Positions 17,791 to 27,963 of a DNA stretch of 64,000 nucleotides are shown in pieces; position 1 is the first letter of the stretch; the number at the start of each line of letters is the position of its first letter. Both the position numbers and the translations under genes were made by a program. The notes beneath the pieces were generated by a model, which saw only the letters and a program-made list of their open reading frames with translations, did not search any database and was not told the DNA's origin. The DNA is from RHLJ01 sp963974345. Its GTDB lineage: Bacteria > Bacteroidota > Rhodothermia > Balneolales > Balneolaceae. Location of the stretch: assembly GCA_963974345.1 (NCBI GenBank), contig CAXBBW010000004.1:124001-188000 (forward strand), read 5' to 3'.

Positions 17791-20403
17791 ATGGCATATC
17801 TAAAAAAATTATTTTTTCTATTTCTATTTTACTCTACAAGCAATTTAGCACATAGCCAAAACTCTCCAATGTATCCTTCATCTATGTACAATGATGAGGT
17901 TCCTACACCAGCATCATTTTTAGGATATGAAATCGGAGACGATCTTACTGAGCATTATCAAATGCTGGGATATATTCGCGAATTAGAAGAAACAGCTCCA
18001 GATCGAGTTAAGTTAATTCAAATTGGAATGTCTCAGGAACGGCGACCAATGTATTTGGTGGTAATTAGTTCTCCAGAGAATATGCAGAAACTGGAATCTA
18101 TCAGGGAAACGGTATCAAAGTTAAAAGATCCAAGAGAAATTTCTTCAGCTGAAGCCCAAGAGATTGCAAAGAATACACCCGTGATTTCATGGATGAACTA
18201 TGCCAATGATGGGGAAGAATCAGCAGCATTTGAAGCGGGTATTGTGGCAGCCTATCATTTTACTGCGGCAATGGATGATGAAACCATGAATACTCTAAAA
18301 AATTCAATTATTGTTATTAATACTGCTCATAATCCAGATGCGCATCAACGTCATGTTGTGTGGATGAAGGGAATGAAAGTTGGATCTAATGGAACCCCAG
18401 ACAGAATTGCTGCAGAACATCAGGGCGATTGGTTGATGTCTACCAGCGACACGCATTATAAACTAGATAGCAACCGAGATGGTTTTGCTCTTTCCCAAAA
18501 AGAATCAAAAATTGTGGCGAAAGAAATGCGCCATTGGAGTCCACAAGTTTGGGTTGATTATCATGGGGAACCGGAAGAATACTTCTTTGCTCCCTATGCA
18601 ATTCCTGTGAATCCAAATTACCCCAATTCGGTCGTAAAATGGGCAGAAGTAATTGGTAGAGGAAATGCTTCAGCTTTCGATGAACACAGCTGGACATACA
18701 CATCACGTGAAGTGTATGATCTACATTATCCCGGTTATTGGGATTCTTTTCCTGCCTTTAATGGTGCAATTGGAATGACGTATGAAACCAACGGTGGAGG
18801 AGACAAAGGCTTTCAGTACTATAGAAATGATGGAACCATAGCAACGCTAAAAAACGCAATCGCCCACCATGTAGTTGCGACTATAGCAACAGCGAAAACT
18901 GCTGCTGAGAATAGTGAAGGACTGCTAAATGACTACTACAACTTCTTTAAACAGGGAATGGATGAAGTTAAAGATGAACCAGTCAAACAAGTAGCAATTT
19001 TTTCGGGGAAGCAATCAAACGATGCGTTGAATTTAGTGGAATTGTTATTAGAACATGAGATTGAAGTATTTGTTACAAATGATGATAAAACAGCAGATGG
19101 CGTATCCTATTTAGATGGAAGCAAAGAAAGGAGATCCCTACTGGCAGGAACCTTTATTGTACCTATGAATCAGCCGAACAAGCGATTGGCGAAAGTACTT
19201 CTAGAACGAAATGTAGGAATACAAAAAGAGTTTCTGGATGAAGCACTTGAGGCATATAACTATAATAATTCGGTTGGAGCAAATGCTCCCAAAAAGCGAG
19301 TTGGTTTTTATGATGTAACGGCGTGGTCACTACCACTTACGTATGGTTTGGAAGCCTACGGGTTAACGAATTCAGTAACAGGAAATTTATCTCAGGTAGC
19401 GGTAACTGATTTAAAAGTTTCAAATACAGCGAGTGGGAAAAAAGCCAATTACGCATACCTCTTTTCTTACAGTTCAAACGATGCCGCTTCGTTATTGAGT
19501 AAACTAATGATGGAAGGCTATCGTGTTTCGATGGCGACCGAACCATTTGAAGGAGAAGGGAAAGCATATGAAAAAGGAGTTGTAGTAGTACGAGTTGAGA
19601 AAAACGAAGAATCACTTCACCAAAGAATTAATGAATTGGCTTCAGAAGCGAATGTAAAAGTTGAAGCCATTGACGAAGCTTGGACCGATAACGGAATTTT
19701 GATGGGAGCTAGATCTGTAGTGAGTCTGAGGAAACCAAAAGTAATGGTATTAATGGACGAACCTACCAGAGGAAGAAGTTACGGTGCAATTTGGTTTACT
19801 TTGGAACAACGCTATGGAATTGAGTTTACTGCCGTCCGAGTTCAAGATTTTAATAGAGCGGATTTATTCGAGTACGATGTAGTGATTATGCCTCCGGGTT
19901 CATCATCAGGATATAAGAATCTGATTGGTGAAGGAGGAATTAGCAAAATGAAGGAATGGATAAGAAGTGGGGGGACATTTATCGGCATCGAAGATGGAGC
20001 GACTTTTGCAATTGATGAAGATGTAAACCTAAGCTCTTCCAGAAGACTTGGCGGAGTGCGTGTAGATAATACTCCAGGCGCTATCCTCCGTGTTAACCTG
20101 GATACCGAGCATTTTCTAGCATTGGGTTATGATGAAAAAATTCCGGTTCATGTAAACAGTGGCACCATTTTAACTCCATCACTACAAGGAGCGAACGTCG
20201 CTGTATTTGATGATAATGCAACGGTTAGCGGTTTTGTATTCGAAGAGAATAAAACCAATTTTCCCGGAAACGCCTACTTAATTCATGAACCCACTGGTAG
20301 AGGAAATGTAATTCTGTTTGCAGAGCAACCCGTTTTTCGCTTGTATTGGCGAGGACTTGAAAGGCTATTTGTGAATAGCGTTTTATTAGCTCCTAGTTTT
20401 TAA
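17791..20403 (+). CDS. Exported M14-family zinc carboxypeptidase-like protein, one zinc ligand replaced
   Basis: 870 residues with a Sec signal peptide (cleavage near NLAHSQ). Residues about 45-370 match M14 carboxypeptidases: NPDAHQR, the SNRDGF segment, the second zinc His in VDYHGE (His258) and the catalytic Glu in MTYETNGG (Glu332). At the first zinc site the usual HxxE (in HGNE) reads NDGE (Asn139 to Glu142), so the His ligand appears replaced. The C-terminal third (about 650-750) resembles a class I glutamine-amidotransferase-like fold, with VMLMDEPTRG-like start and VVIMPPGSS. It may be a weak, altered or inactive peptidase. It converges exactly on the next gene with no spacer. Confidence 0.8.
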   Translation: MAYLKKLFFLFLFYSTSNLAHSQNSPMYPSSMYNDEVPTPASFLGYEIGDDLTEHYQMLGYIRELEETAPDRVKLIQIGMSQERRPMYLVVISSPENMQKLESIRETVSKLKDPREISSAEAQEIAKNTPVISWMNYANDGEESAAFEAGIVAAYHFTAAMDDETMNTLKNSIIVINTAHNPDAHQRHVVWMKGMKVGSNGTPDRIAAEHQGDWLMSTSDTHYKLDSNRDGFALSQKESKIVAKEMRHWSPQVWVDYHGEPEEYFFAPYAIPVNPNYPNSVVKWAEVIGRGNASAFDEHSWTYTSREVYDLHYPGYWDSFPAFNGAIGMTYETNGGGDKGFQYYRNDGTIATLKNAIAHHVVATIATAKTAAENSEGLLNDYYNFFKQGMDEVKDEPVKQVAIFSGKQSNDALNLVELLLEHEIEVFVTNDDKTADGVSYLDGSKERRSLLAGTFIVPMNQPNKRLAKVLLERNVGIQKEFLDEALEAYNYNNSVGANAPKKRVGFYDVTAWSLPLTYGLEAYGLTNSVTGNLSQVAVTDLKVSNTASGKKANYAYLFSYSSNDAASLLSKLMMEGYRVSMATEPFEGEGKAYEKGVVVVRVEKNEESLHQRINELASEANVKVEAIDEAWTDNGILMGARSVVSLRKPKVMVLMDEPTRGRSYGAIWFTLEQRYGIEFTAVRVQDFNRADLFEYDVVIMPPGSSSGYKNLIGEGGISKMKEWIRSGGTFIGIEDGATFAIDEDVNLSSSRRLGGVRVDNTPGAILRVNLDTEHFLALGYDEKIPVHVNSGTILTPSLQGANVAVFDDNATVSGFVFEENKTNFPGNAYLIHEPTGRGNVILFAEQPVFRLYWRGLERLFVNSVLLAPSF

Positions 20404-23043
20404 TTATTCATTCGAAAGTGTTTCAACAGGATTTGTAAACCCTGCTTTTATAGTTTGAAAGCTAATGGTTACTACCGAGATTAAGAGTACCAGTATAGTA
20501 GCAACTACAAAGTGTAGAATGCCAATCGGAACATGGTATGCAAAAATGCTAAGCCATTCATCCATAGCAAAATAAGCGATGGGAGAAGCTATAAGTATTC
20601 CTAAAACTACAAGCTTTACAAAATCTTTAGTAAATAGCTGTGTTATCTGTACGACAGAAGCCCCTAAAACCTTTCGGATGCCAACTTCTTTTAATCGACT
20701 TGATACGGTCAGCGTTACTAATCCAAATAATCCCATACAAGCAATAAGTACGGCGAACCAAGAAGAGTAATTAACGATTTTAGCCCATCTAAGATCATTG
20801 CTGTATTCTTCAAACATATCATCATCTAGGAATTTATAATCAAGTGGTATTTCAGGAACAATAGTCGTCCAAGTATCATCGATCATTGCGATTGTTTCCT
20901 GCATATTCTCTGGACGAATTCGGATCATAAGATTTCCATGTCCCCAAGCCGGGTTCATGGTTAAGAATGCGGGGTCCATTTCGTTGTAAAAAGATTGAAA
21001 ATAATGATCTTTGACAACTCCAATTATATAAGCTCCAGCGTGAGGATCTTCCCCTATGGTTAGAACGGGTATTTGTTTTCCTATTGGATCAGTTAAATCA
21101 AATTCTTTTGCAAAAGTTTCTGTAATGATTACTGCTTCTGTTGAATCTGAAGCTAGATTAGGATTGAAATCTCTACCACTTAGTAGTTCCAATTCCATAA
21201 AGTCGATATAATTACTTTCAATTGTAAATACATTAATATTTTTTGTCTCACCTTTGTATTGTTTACCGTATCCATACGATCCTCGAAAACCAACCGTAGC
21301 TCCAGAAACCGTGATATCAACGATGTCAGCATGTCCTCCAATTGCAGTTCTAAAATTTTCCGCAACTTCCAATCCATTCAGGCGGTTTAGCGGAATTACA
21401 ACTACATGCTCGTTATTATATCCCATGTCTTGGTTTTGAACAAATTGTAACTGATTGTTCATCACAAGAGTGCAAATAATTAATGTTACGGATAAAGAGA
21501 ATTGTAAAACTACTAACGATCTTGTGAACAGATTAGAACCACTTAGTTTTAGCATTCCCTTTAATGTGACAACAGGTTTCACATTCGATAAGATGATGGC
21601 AGGGTAACTTCCAGCTACAAAACCAGTAATTATGATAAAACCAACTAGCACAGAAAGGGTAGTCCAATTATCCAGATAACTAAATTCTAGTGCTTTATTA
21701 CTCAATGAATTGAAAACAGGAAGAAACCCTTCGGCTAAAAGGAGTCCAATTAAAAGAGAAATCCCACAAATGATAAATGCTTCTCCCCAGAACTGGAACA
21801 TGAGTTGATGTCGATACGCACCTACCACTTTTCTAAGGCCCACTTCCTTTGATCTTTTTGAAGAGCGACCAATCGAAAGCGTCATAAAATTAATACAAGC
21901 AATAAGAAGAATAGCTATGGCTATCCCAGAAAGGATGTAAGAATACATTGGGTCACTAGCGCCACTTAGATGTATTTCAGGAAGGGGATTTAGCGAATAC
22001 GAGGAGGGAACCTGATCTTCCGTCATTCCGTATCGTTCTCTTAAAATTACATTATAATCTCCATTATGTCGTTCACGGAATTCAACTAATTGGGGTTTAA
22101 GTTGTTCGGCATCTACTTTCTCATCTAGCAATACAAAAGTGCGGAGCATATTTACATCCCATCTATCTATGAAGGAAGGGGTATAGCGTACATCACCTTT
22201 TACTGAGATGAGGATATTAAATCGAAAAGTAGAATTGCTCGGCACCTTGCCAACTACACCCGTTACAAGAAAATCCTCAAAACCTTCTTCTTTTCGGATT
22301 TTAAGTGTTTCACCAACGGCATTACTTTTTCCGAAGTATTTAATAGCCATTTGCTCGGTAATTACTACCGACTGAGTATTTACTAGTGAGGTTTCAGGGT
22401 TACCATAGATAAATGGGAAGCTGAAGATGTTAAACACATCCTCATCGGCATAGTTAACAATTTCCCGAATAGCTTCATTTTCTGATTTAACATAATGAGC
22501 TCGACTAAGTTCTCTTGTATACGTTTGTATTCCTGGTATTTCATCTTTTAACGTAGGAGCTAATGGAATGGAAGCATTTATACCTGTTCCACGCACCGAA
22601 CCATCCGAATTGAAATAAATTTGCTCAACTCGAAAAATGCGGTCTTTATTATCATGGAATTGATCGTAGGTAAGTTCGTCCTGTACATACAAAAAAATGA
22701 GACAGCAGAAAGCTAGACCAATGGATAATCCAAAGACATTAATAATGGAATATACTTTTTGTTTTTTAAGTGATCGGAATGTCACTTTCATATAATTTTT
22801 AAACATGACAAAGGTATTAAGGTGAGTAAAATCAAATTCTTCGAACCAACTTCGGCGACTCCAGATACTAAGTACATCTTTCCAATATTGGCGGCGAGCA
22901 TAGGCTGCTCCATGATTTGCTACTCGGATTTCAAATAATTCATCCAGATCACTTTCAGCTTCTTCTTTAAATTTCCAAGCAACACTAAGACCTAGTAAAT
23001 AGGTAGCTAATTTTGGAGGCTTATGAATTGGTTTGTTGTTCAT
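20404..23043 (-). CDS. MacB/FtsX-type ABC transporter permease with N-terminal prefix domain
   Basis: 879 residues from the ATG at 23043. A GTG at 23091 would give 16 more residues but lies inside the PadR gene, and the ATG is 1 bp after the PadR stop with GGGGATAAA upstream. An N-terminal prefix (about 1-75) precedes two repeats of membrane helix, MacB-like periplasmic core and FtsX domain. FtsX regions include RSKEVGLRKVVGA and RLKEVGIRKVLGAS, the signature of this family. It has no ATPase domain. Such proteins couple ATP hydrolysis in the cytosol to periplasmic work such as lipid or peptide export. The PadR regulator directly upstream presumably controls it. Confidence 0.9.
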   Translation of the reverse strand: MNNKPIHKPPKLATYLLGLSVAWKFKEEAESDLDELFEIRVANHGAAYARRQYWKDVLSIWSRRSWFEEFDFTHLNTFVMFKNYMKVTFRSLKKQKVYSIINVFGLSIGLAFCCLIFLYVQDELTYDQFHDNKDRIFRVEQIYFNSDGSVRGTGINASIPLAPTLKDEIPGIQTYTRELSRAHYVKSENEAIREIVNYADEDVFNIFSFPFIYGNPETSLVNTQSVVITEQMAIKYFGKSNAVGETLKIRKEEGFEDFLVTGVVGKVPSNSTFRFNILISVKGDVRYTPSFIDRWDVNMLRTFVLLDEKVDAEQLKPQLVEFRERHNGDYNVILRERYGMTEDQVPSSYSLNPLPEIHLSGASDPMYSYILSGIAIAILLIACINFMTLSIGRSSKRSKEVGLRKVVGAYRHQLMFQFWGEAFIICGISLLIGLLLAEGFLPVFNSLSNKALEFSYLDNWTTLSVLVGFIIITGFVAGSYPAIILSNVKPVVTLKGMLKLSGSNLFTRSLVVLQFSLSVTLIICTLVMNNQLQFVQNQDMGYNNEHVVVIPLNRLNGLEVAENFRTAIGGHADIVDITVSGATVGFRGSYGYGKQYKGETKNINVFTIESNYIDFMELELLSGRDFNPNLASDSTEAVIITETFAKEFDLTDPIGKQIPVLTIGEDPHAGAYIIGVVKDHYFQSFYNEMDPAFLTMNPAWGHGNLMIRIRPENMQETIAMIDDTWTTIVPEIPLDYKFLDDDMFEEYSNDLRWAKIVNYSSWFAVLIACMGLFGLVTLTVSSRLKEVGIRKVLGASVVQITQLFTKDFVKLVVLGILIASPIAYFAMDEWLSIFAYHVPIGILHFVVATILVLLISVVTISFQTIKAGFTNPVETLSNE

Positions 23044-23044
23044 T

Positions 23045-23374
23045 TTATCCCCAGCTAGGGCTCCAATTAAATTGCTTCCAAAGAGAGTCACGAATAGCTT
23101 GAGTGTCTCTTAAAGCCACTTCACCAGCGTAGGTAACTTGGTAAACTCGTTTGCTTTTACCACCACGTTCGGCGGTAGGTTCACTCATTTTAGAAGACAG
23201 ATAACCCTTTTTTGTGAGTCTTTCTAATGAGGTATAAATAGCTCCCATACTTGTAGAACGAGTTGCATATTCCTCGAGAATTTGTTGAATGGATACGGTG
23301 TATGCATCTTCTTGTAGCGCCCCAATGGCCAGTAGAACAAGCTCTTCGAATTCACCTAGTTTTTGATTTTTCAT
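23045..23374 (-). CDS. PadR family transcriptional regulator
   Basis: 109 residues with the PadR winged helix. FEELVLLAIGALQEDAYTVS is the typical start, SMGAIYTSLERLTKKGYLSS is the recognition helix, and ERGGKSKRVYQVTYAGEVAL is the wing. PadR proteins of this small type usually repress the adjacent permease operon and respond to small ligands. The stop codon is one base from the permease start, so the two are translated together. Confidence 0.93.
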   Translation of the reverse strand: MKNQKLGEFEELVLLAIGALQEDAYTVSIQQILEEYATRSTSMGAIYTSLERLTKKGYLSSKMSEPTAERGGKSKRVYQVTYAGEVALRDTQAIRDSLWKQFNWSPSWG

Positions 23375-23464
23375 AGATTTGTGTAAGAAAAATAATATTT
23401 CTTTCTAATTGTAGGTAATATAGACGAGCTGGATAGGAGATTAGTTTCAGAAATAAATTATTTA

Positions 23465-23941
23465 TTAAAAAACGGCGCTAAAGAATGAAAAGGCAATCAT
23501 TGCAGCGATGGTAACTTTGATTGCTGTTCCCGTTAAGAAACCGATAAATGAACCCCAAGCAGATTTAATAGCTATGTTTACATCTTGCTTATAAATCATT
23601 TCACCAATGAAGGCGCCAACTAATGTCCCGAGAAAGAAACCTAAAGGTGGGAAGAATAGCATTCCTAAAATCATGCCAATGGTGCTACCCGTTACTCCAT
23701 AAACTGTACCACCATATTTCTTAGTAGTATAAGCAGGGATAAAATTTTCAAGCAAGAGAACAGTAACAACTACAATTCCCCAACCAACTAAAAAGAAGGT
23801 AGAAAATTGAGCTACACCACTAAGGTGCAATATCCAAAGTCCGGCATAACTAAAAGGAAGTCCAGGAATAACTGGAAGAAAAGCTCCAATTAAACCAACC
23901 AGAATACAAATAACGCCAAGGGTAATCCAAAGTAGTTCCAT
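23465..23941 (-). CDS. DUF456 family small membrane protein
   Basis: 158 residues, almost entirely hydrophobic, with two DUF456-type halves. The signature GLIGAFLPVIPGLPFSYAGL is at residues 18-37, and the glycine-rich membrane-embedded repeat VYGVTGSTIGMILGMLFFPP, then FLGTLVGAFIGE, follows. The function of the family is unknown. It is monocistronic and separated by 90 bp from the PadR gene. Confidence 0.85.
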   Translation of the reverse strand: MELLWITLGVICILVGLIGAFLPVIPGLPFSYAGLWILHLSGVAQFSTFFLVGWGIVVVTVLLLENFIPAYTTKKYGGTVYGVTGSTIGMILGMLFFPPLGFFLGTLVGAFIGEMIYKQDVNIAIKSAWGSFIGFLTGTAIKVTIAAMIAFSFFSAVF

Positions 23942-24073
23942 AATCTAAATATAAAGTTCGTGATTGTTCACGAAATAGGATTGTTTTAGTTGCGGTATAC
24001 TCCAAAATCTTGCACCCAATGCAGGGTTTAAGTATCATCAAAAGAATTTTTAAAAATTAACCCATTCTACTTT

Positions 24074-25627
24074 ATGGCAAATTCCGAAAATCAATCTAGC
24101 GCAACCTTTTTTGGGCATCCAAAAGGCTTATCAACCCTATTTTTTACAGAAATGTGGGAACGTTTTAGTTATTACGGAATGCGCGCGCTTCTTATTATTT
24201 TTATGAGTGCTCCTGTTATCGAAGGTGGTTTTGGTTTCGACGATACTATCTCTGGAGCAATTTATGGTCTATACACTATGGGTGTATATCTTTTAGCATT
24301 ACCGGGCGGATGGGTTGCCGATAGATTATTTGGATTAAAAAAATCGGTTTGGTATGGCGGTATTATAATAGCAATGGGGCACTTTACAATGGCTATTCCA
24401 GGGATTGTAAAGTTATTTGGAATGGGGCACGAGGCTGGCGTTTCAGCATTTGATACAAACTCCTTTTTTGTTGGCTTAATTTTAGTAGTTCTGGGAACTG
24501 GTTTATTGAAGCCAAATATTAGTGCCATTGTTGGTGACTTATATGAAGATGAAGATGGTAGTAAAAGAGACGCTGGTTTTTCGCTTTTTTATATGGGGAT
24601 AAATATTGGAGCACTTATTGCGCCAATCATTACTGGGCTTCTTGCAAAAACGGATTGGCATCTTGGGTTTGGGATTGCTGGATTTGGTATGGTTTTAGGG
24701 TTAATCCAGTACAAGTTGACAGACAAGCATCTAGAAGGTTTTGGAGATTTAAAACCTCCCAAAGATGAAACAGAAGCTCAAGAAATTAAATCAGTAGCAA
24801 AAAAAGCTAAAATCATATTTGGTCTTTGTATTGGGCTTTTAGTTCTAGCGTTTGCAGGAATTATCCCAATCGACGCTCCTACAATTGCGGGTGCTTCTGG
24901 GATTATAATTGCTATTATTGGTTTCGGATACCTAGCATACGTTGCTTTATTCGGTGGACTTGATGAAGCTGAAAAGAAGAAGGTAGTGGCAATAGGGATA
25001 ATTTTTGCATTTGCGGCTGTTTTCTGGTCCGGTTTTGAACAAGCAGGTTCTACGCTCAATTTATTTGCCGAGCGATTTACAGATAAAAGTGTTTTTGGAT
25101 GGGAAATGCCTGCAGCTTGGTTCCAATCAATTAACTCCATCTTTATCATTATTTTTGCCCCAGTGTTCGGCGCAATGTGGGTTTGGCTTGCGAAAAGGCA
25201 GATGGATCCTAGTTCTCCTCTTAAGTTTGCTTCAGGTCTAATACTGTTAGGTATTGGATTTTTGGTAATGTATTTCGCAGCTAAGATTGCGGCTTCAGGT
25301 AACCTAGCTGCACCAACATGGTTAATTTTTACCTATATGTTTCACACGTTTGGTGAGTTAAGTTTGAGTCCCGTTGGCTTAAGTTTAATCACAAAATTAG
25401 CACCGAAGAAGTTTTCTGGTCAGATGATGGGGATTTGGTTTTTAGCAACTTCGTTAGGAAATCTCTTAGCAGGATTAATAGCCGGTAAAGCGAGCGGTGG
25501 AGATGCCGAAGCACTTGCAAATATGCCTCATCAATATATGATTATTGTTGCTACAACTATTGGTGCAGGTGTTTTACTTCTTTTACTTATTAAGCCGATG
25601 AAGAAACTAATGGGCGACGTTAAATAA
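24074..25627 (+). CDS. POT/PTR2 family proton-dependent oligopeptide transporter
   Basis: 517 residues with about 14 helices, the size of bacterial Dtp proteins. The first helix carries EMWERFSYYGMRALLIIF, equivalent to the ExxERFxYYG proton-coupling motif. The PTR2 signature region GTGLLKPNISAIVGDLYEDE follows, with FSLFYMGINIGALIAP after it. Late motifs include SGFEQAGSTLNLFAERFTD and FHTFGELSLSPVGLSLITKLAP. It imports di- and tripeptides across the inner membrane using the proton gradient. It is transcribed alone and followed by a strong terminator. Confidence 0.95.
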   Translation: MANSENQSSATFFGHPKGLSTLFFTEMWERFSYYGMRALLIIFMSAPVIEGGFGFDDTISGAIYGLYTMGVYLLALPGGWVADRLFGLKKSVWYGGIIIAMGHFTMAIPGIVKLFGMGHEAGVSAFDTNSFFVGLILVVLGTGLLKPNISAIVGDLYEDEDGSKRDAGFSLFYMGINIGALIAPIITGLLAKTDWHLGFGIAGFGMVLGLIQYKLTDKHLEGFGDLKPPKDETEAQEIKSVAKKAKIIFGLCIGLLVLAFAGIIPIDAPTIAGASGIIIAIIGFGYLAYVALFGGLDEAEKKKVVAIGIIFAFAAVFWSGFEQAGSTLNLFAERFTDKSVFGWEMPAAWFQSINSIFIIIFAPVFGAMWVWLAKRQMDPSSPLKFASGLILLGIGFLVMYFAAKIAASGNLAAPTWLIFTYMFHTFGELSLSPVGLSLITKLAPKKFSGQMMGIWFLATSLGNLLAGLIAGKASGGDAEALANMPHQYMIIVATTIGAGVLLLLLIKPMKKLMGDVK

Positions 25628-25644
25628 AAATTCTAATACTTAAA

Positions 25645-25685
25645 GAAAAAGGCTTCCCACTAAATAGTGAGAAGCCTTTTGTTTT
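25645..25685. terminator. Bidirectional rho-independent terminator
   Basis: AAAAGGCTTC (25647-25656) and GAAGCCTTTT (25671-25680) form a perfect 10-bp stem, and CACTA/TAGTG inside can extend it. A-rich sequence lies on the left and T-rich on the right. It sits between the POT transporter and the ankyrin gene, which converge on it. Confidence 0.9.
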
Positions 25686-25700
25686 ATACGACGAAATCTG

Positions 25701-26348
25701 CTACAAACCAGCAGATTTGTTTTCGATGAGTGAAACTATTTTATCATAACCAGAAGACTTTGCCCAGCTCAATGCTGTTTCTCCATGTTCATTAGATTTG
25801 TCTTCTGCGGTGTGATCAAGAAGTAGTTTAACAATTTCAGTATGACCTTTTGATGTAGCAAGCATTAATGGAGTAACTCCAGTTTTACTCATCACATTTG
25901 GATCTGCATAATATGATAATAAAGCAGAAAGTGTGTCATAATGCCCTTTAAGTGATGCAATATGAACAGCGGTTAAGCCATTGGTTGTTTCAAAATCTGT
26001 ATAAGCACCCTTAGAAAGTAAAACCTTGACAGCCTCTGTTTGACCTTGTGATGCAGCAATAATCAAAGGAGTATTTTCGGAATTGTTAATCACATTTACA
26101 TTCCCACCCATTTTGGTTAGCGCAATTATGGCAATTGCATGATTATTTTTTGCAGCATAATACATTGGTGTATTACCGTATTGATCTGCAATATTTGGAT
26201 CAATACCATTATAAATAATTGACTCAATAGAGATGTCATCGCCAGCATTTGCAGCTGTAAAAAGATCAAGTTCGGGATTTTCTTGGGCGTTAATACTCGT
26301 TGCAAAAAGGCTTAATAAAAGTAGTGTTAATAGTGAGTTCGTTTTCAT
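25701..26348 (-). CDS. Secreted ankyrin repeat protein
   Basis: 215 residues with a Sec signal peptide (MKTNSLLTLLLLSLFATSIN, cleavage near NAQE). Five to six ankyrin repeats follow, with clear units such as YGNTPMYYAAKNNHAIAIIA, NTPLIIAASQGQTEAVKVLL and VTPLMLATSKGHTEIVKLLL. It is a periplasmic protein-binding scaffold. The partner is unknown and neighbours give no hint. A terminator is shared with the converging POT gene. Confidence 0.9.
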   Translation of the reverse strand: MKTNSLLTLLLLSLFATSINAQENPELDLFTAANAGDDISIESIIYNGIDPNIADQYGNTPMYYAAKNNHAIAIIALTKMGGNVNVINNSENTPLIIAASQGQTEAVKVLLSKGAYTDFETTNGLTAVHIASLKGHYDTLSALLSYYADPNVMSKTGVTPLMLATSKGHTEIVKLLLDHTAEDKSNEHGETALSWAKSSGYDKIVSLIENKSAGL

Positions 26349-26536
26349 GAGAATTCCGGTTTATTGAAGTTATACTCTGAACATTTCTTCTTGACCAAGG
26401 AAGTTTGTTTCATATGAACACTACGCGTTAGATTTTGAGAATGTTTATCAGCTAGCCACAAAATGAAGCGCCTCATCCCAAAAAAAAGCTCATTTCTGTA
26501 AAGGGAAGTAAAACCAAGAACTTTGTATCTTAAGGT

Positions 26537-27913
26537 ATGAGTTCAGAAATTAATCAACTTAATCCTATCGCAGCAATTGCAACCCCAATCGGAGAGGGTG
26601 GTATAGCAATAATTAGAGTTTCCGGAAAAGATTCCATTTTAAAGGTAAATGAAGCTTTTAGAGGGAAAGATTTAATCAAGCAAGAATCACACACAGTTCA
26701 TTTTGGCAAGATTATCGACAAAAAAGGATTACCTGTTGATGAGGTGCTTGTTACGCTTTTCCTTTCCCCTAAATCGTACACGGGGGAAGAAACAATTGAG
26801 ATTTCATGTCATGGTGGGGTACTGGTAACACAGAAAGTATTAGAGACCATTCTTGCTTTGGGAATAAAATCAGCTGTTGCAGGAGAATTTACTCAGCGTG
26901 CTTTTCTGAATGGTAAGTTGGATTTAGATCAGGCTGAAGCCGTTGCCGATCTTATTCACGCAAAAAGTATTAAAGCAGTAGATGCAGCCAACCAACAGTT
27001 GGAAGGTCGACTTGGAGAACACATTAAAAAATTTCGTCAGCAGATAATCGATGCTACAGCAATGATTGAACTCGAACTTGACTTTATTGAAGAGGATGTT
27101 GAATTCGCGAATAAAGAACAGTTGCTGAAGTTATTGGAAGATGTAGAGTCCGAATTATCCAGCTTATTAGAAACCTATGAAACAGGTCGCTTAGTTAAAG
27201 ATGGAGTAAAAACTGTATTAATCGGTCGACCTAATGCTGGAAAGTCTACTTTGCTAAATACAATAGTTGGTAGCGATCGTGCTATTGTAACTGAAATTGC
27301 AGGTACAACACGAGACACTATAGATGTAGATTGGAATTATGATGGCCTATTATTCAAGCTTATTGATACTGCAGGATTACGTGAAACAGAAGACATTGTA
27401 GAAGCTGAAGGGGTAAAACGATCACAACGAGCTTTTGAACAAGCCGATTTAGTTATTTATTTGAAAGATTTATCTCATCCATTTAGCGAAGAAGAGCGAA
27501 AAGAAATAGCAACCTTTCAAAAACGAGCAGGAGAAACGCCATTTATACTAATTGGTACAAAAGCCGATATCGAAGCAGATCAGGAATGGCGTACTGAATT
27601 TGACGTGAAAATATCAGCACTAAAGGGCGATCAAATTTCAGCCCTAAAAAAGCTTTTAAAAGACCGCGCACTAGAAAACAAGCATTACGACGCTTCTAGT
27701 TTGTTAGTCACTTCATCGCGCCATAGAGATGCTTTACAAAAAGCTAAGGAACAGATTCAGGCAGCGCTAAAAAGTTTAGCTATGGGAATGACAGGGGATT
27801 TTCTATCAATTGACTTACGTTCGGCATTAAATGAGCTTGGAACCATTACTGGAGAGATAACCAATGAGCACATTCTCGATTCTATTTTCTCGCGGTTTTG
27901 TATCGGGAAGTAA
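26537..27913 (+). CDS. mnmE: tRNA uridine-5-carboxymethylaminomethyl(34) synthesis GTPase MnmE
   Basis: 458 residues, the normal MnmE length. The N-terminal tetrahydrofolate-binding domain has PIAAIATPIGEGGIAIIRVS and SYTGEETIEISCHGG. The GTPase domain carries the P loop GRPNAGKST (near residue 230), the switch GTTRDTI, DTAGLRET and the G4 motif GTKAD. The C-terminus ends in FCIGK, whose Cys is the conserved MnmE cysteine. With MnmG it modifies U34 of tRNAs in the cytosol. It is transcribed alone; the partner gene is not in this window. Confidence 0.98.
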   Translation: MSSEINQLNPIAAIATPIGEGGIAIIRVSGKDSILKVNEAFRGKDLIKQESHTVHFGKIIDKKGLPVDEVLVTLFLSPKSYTGEETIEISCHGGVLVTQKVLETILALGIKSAVAGEFTQRAFLNGKLDLDQAEAVADLIHAKSIKAVDAANQQLEGRLGEHIKKFRQQIIDATAMIELELDFIEEDVEFANKEQLLKLLEDVESELSSLLETYETGRLVKDGVKTVLIGRPNAGKSTLLNTIVGSDRAIVTEIAGTTRDTIDVDWNYDGLLFKLIDTAGLRETEDIVEAEGVKRSQRAFEQADLVIYLKDLSHPFSEEERKEIATFQKRAGETPFILIGTKADIEADQEWRTEFDVKISALKGDQISALKKLLKDRALENKHYDASSLLVTSSRHRDALQKAKEQIQAALKSLAMGMTGDFLSIDLRSALNELGTITGEITNEHILDSIFSRFCIGK

Positions 27914-27945
27914 AAAAGCCCCACATTTCTGTGAGGCTTTAAGAA
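27912..27945. terminator. Bidirectional terminator between mnmE and nitroreductase gene
   Basis: AAAGCC(C)CACA and TGTGAGGCTTT pair around a short TTTC loop at 27915-27940, with flanking A and T runs. It lies between convergent genes, directly after the mnmE stop. Confidence 0.85.
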
Positions 27946-27963
27946 AATCATTTAAGTTGAAGA

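Noticed and set aside
23044..23091. GTG start that would extend the MacB-like permease
   Set aside because: It lies inside the PadR gene, and the ATG at 23043 is one base after the PadR stop with a purine-rich site.
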